From Roseinatronobacter sp. S2 (GTDB lineage: Bacteria > Pseudomonadota > Alphaproteobacteria > Rhodobacterales > Rhodobacteraceae): a stretch of 64,000 nucleotides of DNA. The stretch covers positions 552,501 to 616,500 of the forward strand of contig NZ_CP121113.1 in assembly GCF_029581395.1 (NCBI RefSeq). Reading direction: 5' to 3'. This document shows, piece by piece, positions 17,781 through 25,950 of this stretch. The notes below the pieces were generated by a model that made no database searches, was not told the DNA's origin, and saw nothing but the letters and a program-made list of their open reading frames with translations. Position 1 is the first letter of the stretch. Every line of letters begins with the position of its first letter. The translations under genes were made by a program, and so were the position numbers.

Positions 17781-18968
17781 ATGAACAAGGGTAACATCCT
17801 GCAAGGGCCGATGGGTCTGATGTTGATGGTTGTGTCAGCCATCGTGGCACTTGCCGCCTTCGGCTATGCGTTTCTTGACCTGCAATCCGCAGGCCACCGC
17901 AGTTTCAACACCACCTCGCAGATCCCGTGGGGCCAACCGATTGCGACTTATCTGTATTTCGCGCTGGCCTCATCCGGTCTGGGCATGATCGCGGCGCTGT
18001 CGCTGGTGTTCGGGTTCAAGCAATTCCTGCCCATCGCCAAACGCGCCATTTACTTGTCTGTCGTGATACTTCTGGCAGGTATGGCCGTGCTGGCTATGGA
18101 ACTGGGTCATGTATTCCGCATGCTTTGGGTAATTCCGCTGAACATGCAGATACACTCTGCCATGTTCTGGATGGGCGTCTTCTATGTCGCTGACCTGATC
18201 TTCCTGCTGTGGAAATTCCAGAAGATGGAAGGGCAGGAATGGGACAGCAAAACCAGCAAGCAGATCGGGATTGCCTCGTTTCTGGCAGTGCTGCTGGCCA
18301 GCGGGAACCTTGCGCTTGTCTTTGGCATGATGAGCATGCGCCCCTTCTGGTTTGATGGCCTGATGCCGATCTATTTCTACCTGACGGCTGTGGCCAGCGG
18401 ATTGGCGGCGGTGGTGTTCTTCACCTATCTTGCCTATGGCTTCAACCGTAACGCCATGCCCGAACGCACCCGTGTCATGTTCGAAGGGCCGATGGGCAAA
18501 CTATTCGCGGCTGTGCTGGGCGCGACAGTGCTGTTCATCCTTGTGCGGGCCTATACCGGGTTCTACACCAACACCCCCGAAGTCAATGTGGTCTGGCGCG
18601 AGTTCCTGTTTGCTTCACCAGTCTATCAGGCGTCGCTCTGGCTGGGGATTGTCGCCCCTTTTGTGGTGATGTTGATCGCAGGACTGCGCAGCAATCCGTC
18701 CTTGCAGGTGCTGGTTTCGATGGCGGTGTTTGCGGGGCTGTTTGCGGAGCGCTATTTCTTCGTTGTCGGCGGGCAGGTCGTGCCGCTGTTCCGGGGAACA
18801 TGGGAATGGGGCCTGATCCAGTATACACCATCGCTGACCGAATGGACGCTGACGATCATGGGGTCGGCCATGCTGTTCGCACTCTATGCGGCGGGCGAGC
18901 GGTTCCTGAACCTGTCGGACATGCCCGCCGAACCTGCCACGCCCGAAGGCGCAGTCGCGGCGGCGTGA
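17781..18968 (+). CDS. arxC: NrfD/PsrC-like membrane subunit ArxC
   Basis: The 395-residue inner-membrane protein has about nine or ten hydrophobic segments and fits the NrfD/PsrC family that exchanges electrons with quinone. ATG 17781 follows GGAGGG; an in-frame GTG directly before it would add only one residue. It anchors the ArxA-ArxB pair on the periplasmic face and would reduce quinone with electrons from arsenite. In anaerobes those electrons then feed nitrate respiration or photosynthetic carbon fixation. Which of these applies here is not visible in this window. Confidence 0.87.
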   Translation: MNKGNILQGPMGLMLMVVSAIVALAAFGYAFLDLQSAGHRSFNTTSQIPWGQPIATYLYFALASSGLGMIAALSLVFGFKQFLPIAKRAIYLSVVILLAGMAVLAMELGHVFRMLWVIPLNMQIHSAMFWMGVFYVADLIFLLWKFQKMEGQEWDSKTSKQIGIASFLAVLLASGNLALVFGMMSMRPFWFDGLMPIYFYLTAVASGLAAVVFFTYLAYGFNRNAMPERTRVMFEGPMGKLFAAVLGATVLFILVRAYTGFYTNTPEVNVVWREFLFASPVYQASLWLGIVAPFVVMLIAGLRSNPSLQVLVSMAVFAGLFAERYFFVVGGQVVPLFRGTWEWGLIQYTPSLTEWTLTIMGSAMLFALYAAGERFLNLSDMPAEPATPEGAVAAA

Positions 18969-19040
18969 ACCGTTGAAAAGAACCAGTGCAGGGCGGCGCG
19001 ATGCCGCCCTGCCGCGTGAAAGGATCACGGGAGGATCAAG

Positions 19041-19892
19041 ATGAGTGATACACTGGCCGCCGATGCCTATTCCCGCCGCGACCTGTGGCTGTGCCTGGCG
19101 CGCGCCTTTGGCAAACCCGCAGGCGACGCGTTCCGCGATGTGTTCGCCCAACATCTGGCCGATGACCTGAAGGCTATTGCCGAGGAAACCGGACTTGTCG
19201 CACATGAAGATATTGCCGCGTTGCGCAGGGATGCGGCCAGGCTCGGCAATGATCTGGATCTGTTGCGGCTGTATTCCAAGCTGTTCATCGCCCCGCCAAC
19301 GCCTGTGGTGCTGAACGCGGGCTTCTACATGGATGGTGGCAAGTCCGGGCAGATCGAGCAGGAGTTGCGCGCGATTTATGCGCGTCACGGGGTCGCAAAA
19401 AATGCGGACATGCGCGATTTCTACGATGCAGTTCCGCTTCAGCTTGAATTCCTGTCCTTCCTCTATGGCCGCGCGGGCGATTATGCGAAAGCCGCGCAAA
19501 ACATGGAAGCCCGCGCCTATATGGCCGAGGCCGAAGCCTTCATTGCCCGCTATCCGGTGCAATGGTGCACCCCCTTTCTGCGCGATCTGGAAAAAGCCTG
19601 CGCTGATGACGGTCTGAACCGTGCTTACGAACATCTGGCCCGTATCCTGTGGCTGGCCGTGGAGCAGGCGCGTGCGGGCGCCCCGATTGAGGCCCTGCCT
19701 GCTGGCGCTGGTCTGCCACAAGGGTCTTCGCGCGGTCTGGGCGATGTCACGGCGCAGGATCTGGCGGAAGTGGCCTACCGGCTGGAACAGGCGGGGTTGG
19801 CTTGGGACCATGTCGCCGCGAATGAAGCGTGGAGCGATGCGGTCTTTACCGCGCGCCGCGCGCTTGGCGATACCGATGCGGTGCGGGCATGA
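19041..19892 (+). CDS. arxD: TorD-like molybdoenzyme chaperone ArxD
   Basis: The 283-residue all-helical protein has the TorD/DmsD chaperone pattern, including LYSKLFIAPPTPV, QLEFLSFLYGRAG and YPVQWCTPFL. Such chaperones bind the Tat signal of the catalytic subunit and hold it until molybdenum cofactor is inserted. It starts 72 bases after arxC with GGGAGGA before the ATG. Its stop overlaps the start of the DUF2478 gene, so the two are coupled. Confidence 0.85.
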   Translation: MSDTLAADAYSRRDLWLCLARAFGKPAGDAFRDVFAQHLADDLKAIAEETGLVAHEDIAALRRDAARLGNDLDLLRLYSKLFIAPPTPVVLNAGFYMDGGKSGQIEQELRAIYARHGVAKNADMRDFYDAVPLQLEFLSFLYGRAGDYAKAAQNMEARAYMAEAEAFIARYPVQWCTPFLRDLEKACADDGLNRAYEHLARILWLAVEQARAGAPIEALPAGAGLPQGSSRGLGDVTAQDLAEVAYRLEQAGLAWDHVAANEAWSDAVFTARRALGDTDAVRA

Positions 19893-20401
19893 TGCTTGCC
19901 TGTGTTTCTGTCGCGGGCAAGGGGTTGACCGATGCCTGCCTTGCGCAAGCCGTTGCGCTGATACAGGCGCAAGGTGTGCGGCTTGTGGGCACGGTGCAAT
20001 CCAACCCGCAGCGCGCAGATCGGCGACGGTGCGATATGGATCTGCACATCTTGCCTGATGGCCCTGTGCTGCGCATCAGCGAAGATCGTGGCGCACATGC
20101 ACGCGGGTGCCTGCTGGATGCCGGTGTGCTGGAAGCCGCCGTTGCCGCAACGCTGGACCGGCTGGATCGGGCAGAGCTGCTGGTAGTCAATAAATTCGGC
20201 AAGCAAGAGGCGGAAGGGCGCGGTTTCGTGCCTGTGATCGCCGAGGCGATGGCGCGCGGATTACCAGTTCTGGTGGGGGTCAACCCGCTCAATCATGGGG
20301 CGTTCCATGCGTTCGCAGGGGGGCTGGCACATGATCTGGCCGCAGACGCGAATACAATCACCGCTTGGGCCATCGCGCATCGCCGCAGCCACGCCGCCTG
20401 A
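19889..20401 (+). CDS. DUF2478 protein, molybdenum-associated
   Basis: The 170-residue protein matches DUF2478, with VSVAGKGLTDACLAQA at the start, the DMDLHILPDGP and ARGCLLDAG blocks and the strong LLVVNKFGKQEAEGRGF motif. The fold resembles P-loop NTPases of the THEP1 type, although the start is not a canonical Walker A. Members lie next to molybdate transport or molybdoenzyme genes in proteobacteria. Here it is translationally coupled to the arxD chaperone (ATGA overlap; a second ATG at 19892 is possible). A role in molybdenum cofactor delivery to ArxA is an inference. Confidence 0.75.
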   Translation: MMLACVSVAGKGLTDACLAQAVALIQAQGVRLVGTVQSNPQRADRRRCDMDLHILPDGPVLRISEDRGAHARGCLLDAGVLEAAVAATLDRLDRAELLVVNKFGKQEAEGRGFVPVIAEAMARGLPVLVGVNPLNHGAFHAFAGGLAHDLAADANTITAWAIAHRRSHAA

Positions 20402-20486
20402 AGCAGATTGCCCCCGCGCAAACCTGTTTGCTTCTGCACTGTGGCGTCGTCCGATATGAAAACATCAAAAAGATAGGAATACCTTA

Positions 20487-21587
20487 ATGCCCGTCAGCAA
20501 TGAGACCATCCTTTCGCAACTGCAAAAAGTCCCGCTGCCGGATGGTGGCAATCTGGTCGGCGCTGACCTTGTGCGCGCCCTCCAGATAGACGGCGACAAG
20601 GTGCGCTTTGTGATTGAAGCGCCCGACGCAGCCATGGCCAAGTTACTTGGCCCCGTCCAACAGGCGGCAACCGCCGCGTTGCGCGCACTGGAAGGTGTGA
20701 ATGATGTGCAGATTGCGATCACCGCGCATCAGACCAAGGCGCAACCCAAGGCAGGACAGGGCGCGCCGCCGCAACTGGAAATTGGCCGCCACCCGACTGG
20801 CAAGCCAGAGCCGAAATCCATTCCCGGCGTCAAACGCATCCTTGCCATCGGATCGGGCAAGGGGGGCGTGGGCAAGTCCACTGTTTCGTCCAACCTCGCC
20901 GTTGCGATGGCGCGGCAGGGCTGGAAAGTGGGCTTGCTGGATGCCGATATCTACGGCCCCAGTCAGCCGCGTATGATGGGGCTGGACCGCCCGCCGATGT
21001 CGCCTGATGGCAAGCAGATCATCCCGCTGGAATCGCATGGTGTAAAATTCATGTCGATTGGGGTGCTTTTGCCCAAGGATGAGGCCGTGATCTGGCGTGG
21101 CCCCATGCTGATGGGCGCGCTACAGCAGCTTTTGAACGATGTGCGCTGGGGCAATCTGGACGTCCTGATCGTGGATATGCCGCCGGGTACGGGCGACATT
21201 CAACTGACGCTTTGCACCTATTTTGACGTGACTGGCGCGATCGTTGTCTCCACCCCTCAAGACGTGGCGATGATGGATGCGCAGAAGGCGCTGATCGCAT
21301 TCACCAAACTGGGAACCGAGGTGATTGGGCTGATCGAGAATATGTCCGGCTATATCTGCCCCGAATGCGGGCATGAGGCGCATATCTTTGGGCAAGGTGG
21401 TGTGCGCGCCGAGGCTGAGAAACTGGGCCTGCCGCTTCTGGCGGAAATCCCGATCAGCCTTGATGTGCGCCTGTCCGGGGATGAAGGCAGGCCCATTGCG
21501 CTTGGGGATGACGGGATTGCCGAAATCTACGGCAAGCTGGCCGCGCGGCTGATCAAGGCTGCTGAACATGCGGCGCAGGCAGTCTGA
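20487..21587 (+). CDS. mrp: Mrp/ApbC iron-sulfur carrier ATPase
   Basis: The 366-residue protein has an N-terminal MIP18-like domain of about 95 residues. The Mrp/NBP35 ATPase domain follows, with [21 protein letters not shown] and VDMPPGTGD, and a C-terminal CPECG pair that binds a transferable [4Fe-4S] cluster. It delivers Fe-S clusters to client enzymes in the cytoplasm. Most Rhodobacteraceae have one housekeeping copy elsewhere; whether this is the only copy cannot be seen here. Lying directly after the arx genes in the same direction, it may help load the several clusters of the Arx complex. Confidence 0.85.
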   Translation: MPVSNETILSQLQKVPLPDGGNLVGADLVRALQIDGDKVRFVIEAPDAAMAKLLGPVQQAATAALRALEGVNDVQIAITAHQTKAQPKAGQGAPPQLEIGRHPTGKPEPKSIPGVKRILAIGSGKGGVGKSTVSSNLAVAMARQGWKVGLLDADIYGPSQPRMMGLDRPPMSPDGKQIIPLESHGVKFMSIGVLLPKDEAVIWRGPMLMGALQQLLNDVRWGNLDVLIVDMPPGTGDIQLTLCTYFDVTGAIVVSTPQDVAMMDAQKALIAFTKLGTEVIGLIENMSGYICPECGHEAHIFGQGGVRAEAEKLGLPLLAEIPISLDVRLSGDEGRPIALGDDGIAEIYGKLAARLIKAAEHAAQAV

Positions 21588-21681
21588 CGGCCTGCGGCTG
21601 GACAGAATAACCGGCAGGCAGGAAGTGACATGGAAAGGGACGCGACCATACTGGACAAGGGCCACAGGCGCGGCCCACTGA

Positions 21682-21809
21682 CCGAGAACGCGGGCGTGAA
21701 CCGCGTGACGGTGGCCAAGATCGAAACCGGTCGAAAGCAGGGCTCGGTCACGACCCTGCGGGCCTTGGCCGATGCGCCCGGTGTGAGCATGGGTGATTTG
21801 GCCGGGTAA
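21682..21809 (+). pseudogene. XRE antitoxin C-terminal fragment (second copy)
   Basis: A 40-residue tail reading AGVNRVTVAKIETGRKQGSV and ending VSMGDLAG is nearly the same as the end of the antitoxin at 2928-3056, about nine bases in ten identical. The N-terminal part is missing. The two copies have the same orientation and lie on either side of the ars-arx block. Confidence 0.75.
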
Positions 21810-22070
21810 TGTCGGTCCTTGTCTGTCGTTCATCGTCGGCAGCATGCGGCATCGCTGAACCGGTCGCTCGTGTTCGCTGCGGTATATTTTGTTGAAAAAT
21901 AGACACTGCATCCTTGAGAATTAATCTTGGCCAGTCTGAGGTCCGGCACTCCCGGACAAAAGGGACTTAGCAAACCACCCAAACGCCGTTGATGCAAAAA
22001 AACCATTTGCGGCCGTCCGTGCGTTTGTTCCAATAGTTGCGTAACAGGCAGGGCTCCACGCAATCCCAGA
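21810..22070. other. intergenic, no gene recognised
   Basis: About 260 bases between the antitoxin fragment and the convergent zinc-finger gene hold no recognisable gene. The sequence is likely decayed. Confidence 0.45.
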
Positions 22071-22418
22071 TCAGCGCGCGCAGTCAACACAGTGCATCAG
22101 CGTCGGATCAAGATCAAGCCGTTCGATCCCGATGAATTCTCCGCATTCCGAACACCAGCCAAATTCGCCTTGCGCCAGCCGCCGCAACGCTGCATCAATC
22201 GCCACCATCCGGGCGCGTCGGCGGCTTTCCTGCGCCGCTGACATGGCTTGTTGTTGCATAGCATCCATCCGGCTTAAGCGACCGACGCTTTGCTGGTCAA
22301 GTTCGACGGGTCGACGGTCTGTCGAGGTTTGTTCCGAGTTTGCGCGCAACTCCGCAGCTTTGGACACAAGAAGTGGTTGGTAGCGTTCCGCCAACTCAGA
22401 GTCTGTAGGTTCATTCAT
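22071..22418 (-). CDS. DksA/TraR-family zinc-finger protein
   Basis: The 115-residue protein has a helical N-terminal part and a C-terminal zinc finger: CSECG, then 15 residues later CVDC, in the DksA/TraR form GEFGWCSECGEFIG...RLDLDPTLMHCVDC. DksA-type factors enter the secondary channel of RNA polymerase and shift transcription during stress. At this size it is closer to short TraR-like relatives than to full DksA. It stands five bases after a decayed usp gene on the same strand. No essential residue appears lost. Confidence 0.82.
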   Translation of the reverse strand: MNEPTDSELAERYQPLLVSKAAELRANSEQTSTDRRPVELDQQSVGRLSRMDAMQQQAMSAAQESRRRARMVAIDAALRRLAQGEFGWCSECGEFIGIERLDLDPTLMHCVDCAR

Positions 22419-22422
22419 AGCA

Positions 22423-22530
22423 TCAGCGTAGCAAAACGACAGGAATCTTGCACGAAAGAATTGCCGTGGTGGTGGACCCGATGATCAGGCTGCGGTTGCG
22501 CAATCTTGCCTGTGGTCGTGGCGCGATGCT
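22423..22530 (-). pseudogene. universal stress protein C-terminal fragment
   Basis: On the minus strand a frame ends LRNRSLIIGSTTTAILSCKIPVVLLR before a stop at 22423. This is the UspA C-terminal signature (IIGSTTT plus the PVVLLR strand). The rest of the domain is gone. It abuts the DksA-like gene, so the two were probably one stress operon. Confidence 0.65.
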
Positions 22531-22578
22531 TGCATCAATAGTCCGAATGGAGGCGCAGCTCCGGCAATGTGTGGCACG

Positions 22579-22848
22579 TCAACATGCTCGATTGTGTTCA
22601 AGATCAAGCGCTGTCAGCACACGGCGCGCCGCAGGCGAGAGTTCTGAATTGGAAGGAAGGACGATCGAATAGGGTGAAATGGCGATCTCGTCGGCCATGT
22701 CCAGCACCGCGATATTGCCACCTAGCCCGCTGCGGCGCGAATAGAACTCTGCGACCGAGCGTGCGACCGGCGCAATTGCATTGGTATCGCTAATGATCCC
22801 CAATGTAAGCAGCAAGGACGACGTGCTTAGAATGCGCGCGGCTACCCC
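22579..22848 (-). pseudogene. LysR-type regulator, C-terminal fragment
   Basis: The minus-strand frame reads LLTLGIISDTNAIAPVARSV and then IAVLDMADEIAISPYSIVLP and ELSPAARRVLTAL. This looks like the end of a LysR effector-binding domain. The DNA-binding half is absent, and the upstream end runs directly into an unrelated dehydratase fragment on the opposite strand, which marks a deletion junction near 22848. Confidence 0.6.
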
Positions 22849-23241
22849 GGCATGTCGGAAGTGGGGAATATGGGCCTGCCGCCGAAGGTGCTGCGCAAGG
22901 GGATCACAGACATGATCCGCATATCGGACGCGCGGATGTCGGGCACGGCGTATGGGACGGTCATTCTGCACGCAAGCCCGGAAGCCGCCGCTGGCGGGCC
23001 ACTGGCCGTGGTCCAGTCCGGCGACATGATCGAGGTCGATATCAAGGCGCGTCGGTTGCATCTGCATATCTCTGACGCCGAGTTGACCCGTCGACTGGAC
23101 GGATGGACGCCCAGCCACGACATGCCGGATTCGGGATATGCGTGGCTGCACCAGCACCATGTAGGCGGCGCAGATACTGGTGCGGACCTTGATTTCCTGC
23201 GCGGGAAACGTGGCAGGGACGTCGGACGGGATTCGCACTGA
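22849..23241 (+). pseudogene. IlvD/Edd-family dehydratase, C-terminal fragment
   Basis: About 129 residues match the end of IlvD-type sugar-acid or dihydroxy-acid dehydratases: MSEVGNMGLPPKVLRKG, ISDARMSGTAYGT, ASPEAAAGGPLA and VQSGD. The end, [17 protein letters not shown], suggests the sugar-acid (arabinonate-like) branch rather than IlvD itself. At least three quarters of the enzyme, including most Fe-S cysteines, is missing, so it is inactive. The neighbouring LysR and ABC transporter remnants fit a deleted sugar-acid catabolic operon. Confidence 0.78.
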
Positions 23242-23362
23242 TGGCCCGGCTTGCATCTACCAGCGCAGGGGGCCGCAAACCACAGCCAGCCGCATATTCT
23301 GCGCGGCGGAAGAAAACAGCGCTTCAAAACAAGATCTACAAACTGGGGGAGATAAAACCGGC

Positions 23363-23540
23363 ATGGGTGGAGTAACCATCGACAACGTCCGGAAGGCATA
23401 CGGGCAGGTAGAAGTCATGCATGGCGTTTCTGCGCAGATCGAAGATGGCGAGTTCGTCATTCTGGTTGGTCCGTCAGGCTGCGGCAAAGCTTCATATCTT
23501 CGACGCCAAAAGTGGCAAGCGAATGCCCGCGGGCGATTGA
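23363..23540 (+). pseudogene. sugar ABC transporter ATPase, internally deleted
   Basis: The N-terminal 42 residues of a MalK/UgpC-type ATPase are clear ([19 protein letters not shown], and Walker A GPSGCGK). Directly after Walker A, near 23488, the sequence jumps in another frame to [16 protein letters not shown] and a stop, which resembles the extreme C-terminus of the same protein family. All of the core, including signature motif and Walker B, is lost. The solute-binding protein of the same system follows. Confidence 0.72.
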
Positions 23541-23650
23541 AGGCAACACGAAAGGAGAAGACGCCAAGTGAACAGGTCTGCCATGGGCAAACCGCCCATG
23601 ATGGACGAATACCGAGAGCCTTTTCAACTTAGCTCCAGGGAGGAGAGAAT

Positions 23651-24949
23651 ATGCTTGGAAACCTTAGAAAACCGCTAAAACGCGTGCAGGTTACAGCACT
23701 TGCCAGCACTATACTTGTTACCAGTGGTATCAGCGCCGCACATGCGCAGGACGTAGAACTGCGCTATGCAATTCATCCCGGTTCGCATGTCCAGCCGTTG
23801 CTGGACTATTTCATTCCAAAATATGAAGAACTGACAGGCGTGCGCGTCATTGGCGAGGTGCTGCCCCCGGACCAGCTTCGGGATCGTATGACAATCGAAG
23901 CGATTGGCAATACAGGCTATTTCGATATGGGCTATCACAGCCCCGGTTGGTTCGGGAGTTTCGTTGATCACGTCGCGGACCTGCGTCCTTTCATCGAAAA
24001 ATACGGGATGGACCTTGATGCGTTCCCCGAACTGGTGGTCGAGGCGCATATGTCCAGCACCGCCCGCCCCGGCGACATCATCTCGATCGCGCATACCCCT
24101 TCGGCGCCAATCTTTGCCGCGCGCAGGGACTGGTTTGAACACCCCGATGAACGCGCGGCATTTGAAGAACAGCACGGTCGGGAACTGGAATATCCGCAAT
24201 CGTGGCAGGACCTGCATGAGGTCGGCCAATTTTTCACCCGCGATGCCGGGGACACCCTTGCCGGGAACGTTCTGGAACGTCCTGTTTATGGCTGGTCGGA
24301 TTCGCTGCGCCACCCGTCGGGTGCCGCGCGCGCATTCCTGCTTACCATGTATTCGGCAGGTCTGGCCGGTTTTGACGAAGACTATATGCCCGACATTGAC
24401 CAGCCAATTTTCCTGGAAGCGACAGAACTGTTCGAGCGTCTGGTGCATGATACAGCGCCGCCCACCGCCTATAACTGGGATTTCCTTGAACACCTTGAAT
24501 ATTTCCGCGAAGGCCGGTTGGCCATGGCGACCCTTTGGGCCTTCGGGATTGACACGGTCGAAGACCCTGATGGTGATGCCGCCGGAAATGTCCATTACAA
24601 GGTTCTGCCCGTCTATGAAGGAAATTTGGGCGGATATACCCAGGGGGTTCCCTATATCGGGGGCGGCGGTATCATGGTGTTTGATACACCCAATGCCGAA
24701 GAATCCTTCAAGTTCCTGCAATGGCTGATCGAAGACCAGTCAATGGAATGGGCGCGGATGACGGCCAATTTCTTCCGCCCTGAACATTTCGCGGATGAAG
24801 AGCTTGTCAACCAGCGCCCGTTCTATCCCGAATACCTGCCTGTCCTTCAGGACGCGCTGGATGCGGTGTTCATCCGTCAGGGTATTCCGGAATATGGGTC
24901 GGTCATCTGGAATGCAGCAGGCGACTACGCGACCGATGTCCACAGCTGA
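23651..24949 (+). CDS. extracellular sugar-binding protein (ABC), probably C-terminally short
   Basis: The 432-residue protein has a signal peptide ending AHAQ (about residue 33) and the fold of family 1 solute-binding proteins, with the GYHSPGWFGSFVDHVADLRPF and VPYIGGGG regions intact. It ends at WNAAGDYATDVHS, where relatives usually continue for some 25 further residues of helix, so the tail was probably lost in a deletion. No permease genes and only a gutted ATPase remain, so it cannot support transport by itself. Its substrate is probably a sugar or sugar acid. GGGAGGAGAG precedes the ATG. Confidence 0.7.
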   Translation: MLGNLRKPLKRVQVTALASTILVTSGISAAHAQDVELRYAIHPGSHVQPLLDYFIPKYEELTGVRVIGEVLPPDQLRDRMTIEAIGNTGYFDMGYHSPGWFGSFVDHVADLRPFIEKYGMDLDAFPELVVEAHMSSTARPGDIISIAHTPSAPIFAARRDWFEHPDERAAFEEQHGRELEYPQSWQDLHEVGQFFTRDAGDTLAGNVLERPVYGWSDSLRHPSGAARAFLLTMYSAGLAGFDEDYMPDIDQPIFLEATELFERLVHDTAPPTAYNWDFLEHLEYFREGRLAMATLWAFGIDTVEDPDGDAAGNVHYKVLPVYEGNLGGYTQGVPYIGGGGIMVFDTPNAEESFKFLQWLIEDQSMEWARMTANFFRPEHFADEELVNQRPFYPEYLPVLQDALDAVFIRQGIPEYGSVIWNAAGDYATDVHS

Positions 24950-25169
24950 AAAAGGGGGGGTGTGGGCTTCGTGACAGAGGCCACACTGCCTGCGCATTGT
25001 TGCCGGTCGCGCGTGGTACGCCGACCAGCCGCGGACGCCTTGCTGCGGATGTGATGCGGCAAGGTCACGGGCGGCAATTCGTCCCTTGCGCAGGCGATGG
25101 TCGATTCGACATGGTCGGCCAAACCGACGTTCCCGGCATCTCGTGGCGCTTCCCCGACACGCTGTCACC
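24950..25169. other. intergenic, decayed sequence
   Basis: No gene is recognised. A G-run follows the binding-protein stop, and the sequence then runs into the 3' end of the convergent TetR gene. It looks like the right-hand scar of the deleted transporter operon. Confidence 0.45.
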
Positions 25170-25850
25170 TTATTCCGTTCGCGACCGGGCAGGCACCGCG
25201 GCACCATCTTCACCATGATCTGATGCTGGTGGGGGTGCGTACTCACGCATAACCATCAGGCTTTCCCAAGCTGCCATTGCGCAACGCGCGATCCCAAGTA
25301 ACCTTTCACGCGAGGCGCCATCGCGCGCCTGAATAGACATTCCATGTTGGACAGTCGCAATAAATGCGGCAATCACACCATAGTCTGTACCGCTTTGAAG
25401 TTCGTGTTCATGAACCGCGCGTTCAAGCCGCTTTTCCAGCAGCATTGTGGTCTCGCGGCGCCGCATACTAAGGTCGTCGCAGACCGACGGGGTGGAGCCT
25501 TCTGCTTGCGGGGCGGAGAGCACAATCATGCATCCCCGTCGTCTATCGTCTTGTGCGAATGCCTCTGCCGTGGAGCGCAAAAGAACCTCGCAGGCAATGC
25601 GCGCTGTGGGTGCAGTTGCGACGCCACTCCAAATTCCGCCGCCTTCTGTCTTGGAATAAAGTTCGAGCGCTTCCCGAAACAATTCTTCTTTGTTTCCGAA
25701 AGCCGCGTAGAGGCTTGGTGAATTGATGCCCATGGCCACAGTCAAATCTGAGAGGGAGGAATGCTCATAGCCCCTCGACCAGAACACCTCCATCGCTTTG
25801 CGCAGGGCCTCCTGCCTGTCGAATGTACGCGGCCTGCCTCGGGCTTTCAT
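25170..25850 (-). CDS. TetR/AcrR-family repressor
   Basis: The 226-residue protein has an N-terminal TetR helix-turn-helix (ALRKAMEVFWSRGYEHSSLSD, and MGINSPSLYAAFGNKEELF, about residues 14-60). A helical ligand domain follows with a GCMIVLSAPQAEG stretch seen in the AcrR-like group with TetR_C_16-type ends. It is transcribed away from an SDR-MFS operon and most likely represses it, with release by an unknown small molecule. A dyad lies in the shared promoter. The last about 20 residues are unusually polar and may reflect read-through into decayed DNA. Confidence 0.82.
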   Translation of the reverse strand: MKARGRPRTFDRQEALRKAMEVFWSRGYEHSSLSDLTVAMGINSPSLYAAFGNKEELFREALELYSKTEGGGIWSGVATAPTARIACEVLLRSTAEAFAQDDRRRGCMIVLSAPQAEGSTPSVCDDLSMRRRETTMLLEKRLERAVHEHELQSGTDYGVIAAFIATVQHGMSIQARDGASRERLLGIARCAMAAWESLMVMREYAPPPASDHGEDGAAVPARSRTE

Positions 25851-25922
25851 GCGCTGATCCCTTTATGTGATGATCGATAAATAAATTACTTGACGGCCTG
25901 CGACAAGGGGGTTTAGGTGATA

Positions 25923-25938
25923 TGTATCAATCGATACA
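25923..25938. promoter_or_regulatory. candidate TetR operator
   Basis: TGTATC-AATC-GATACA is a dyad with perfect 6-bp arms, located 12 bases before the SDR start and 73 bases from the TetR start. Its position over the SDR promoter suits repression. Assigned by symmetry and place only. Confidence 0.6.
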
Positions 25939-25950
25939 GAAAGAGATGAA

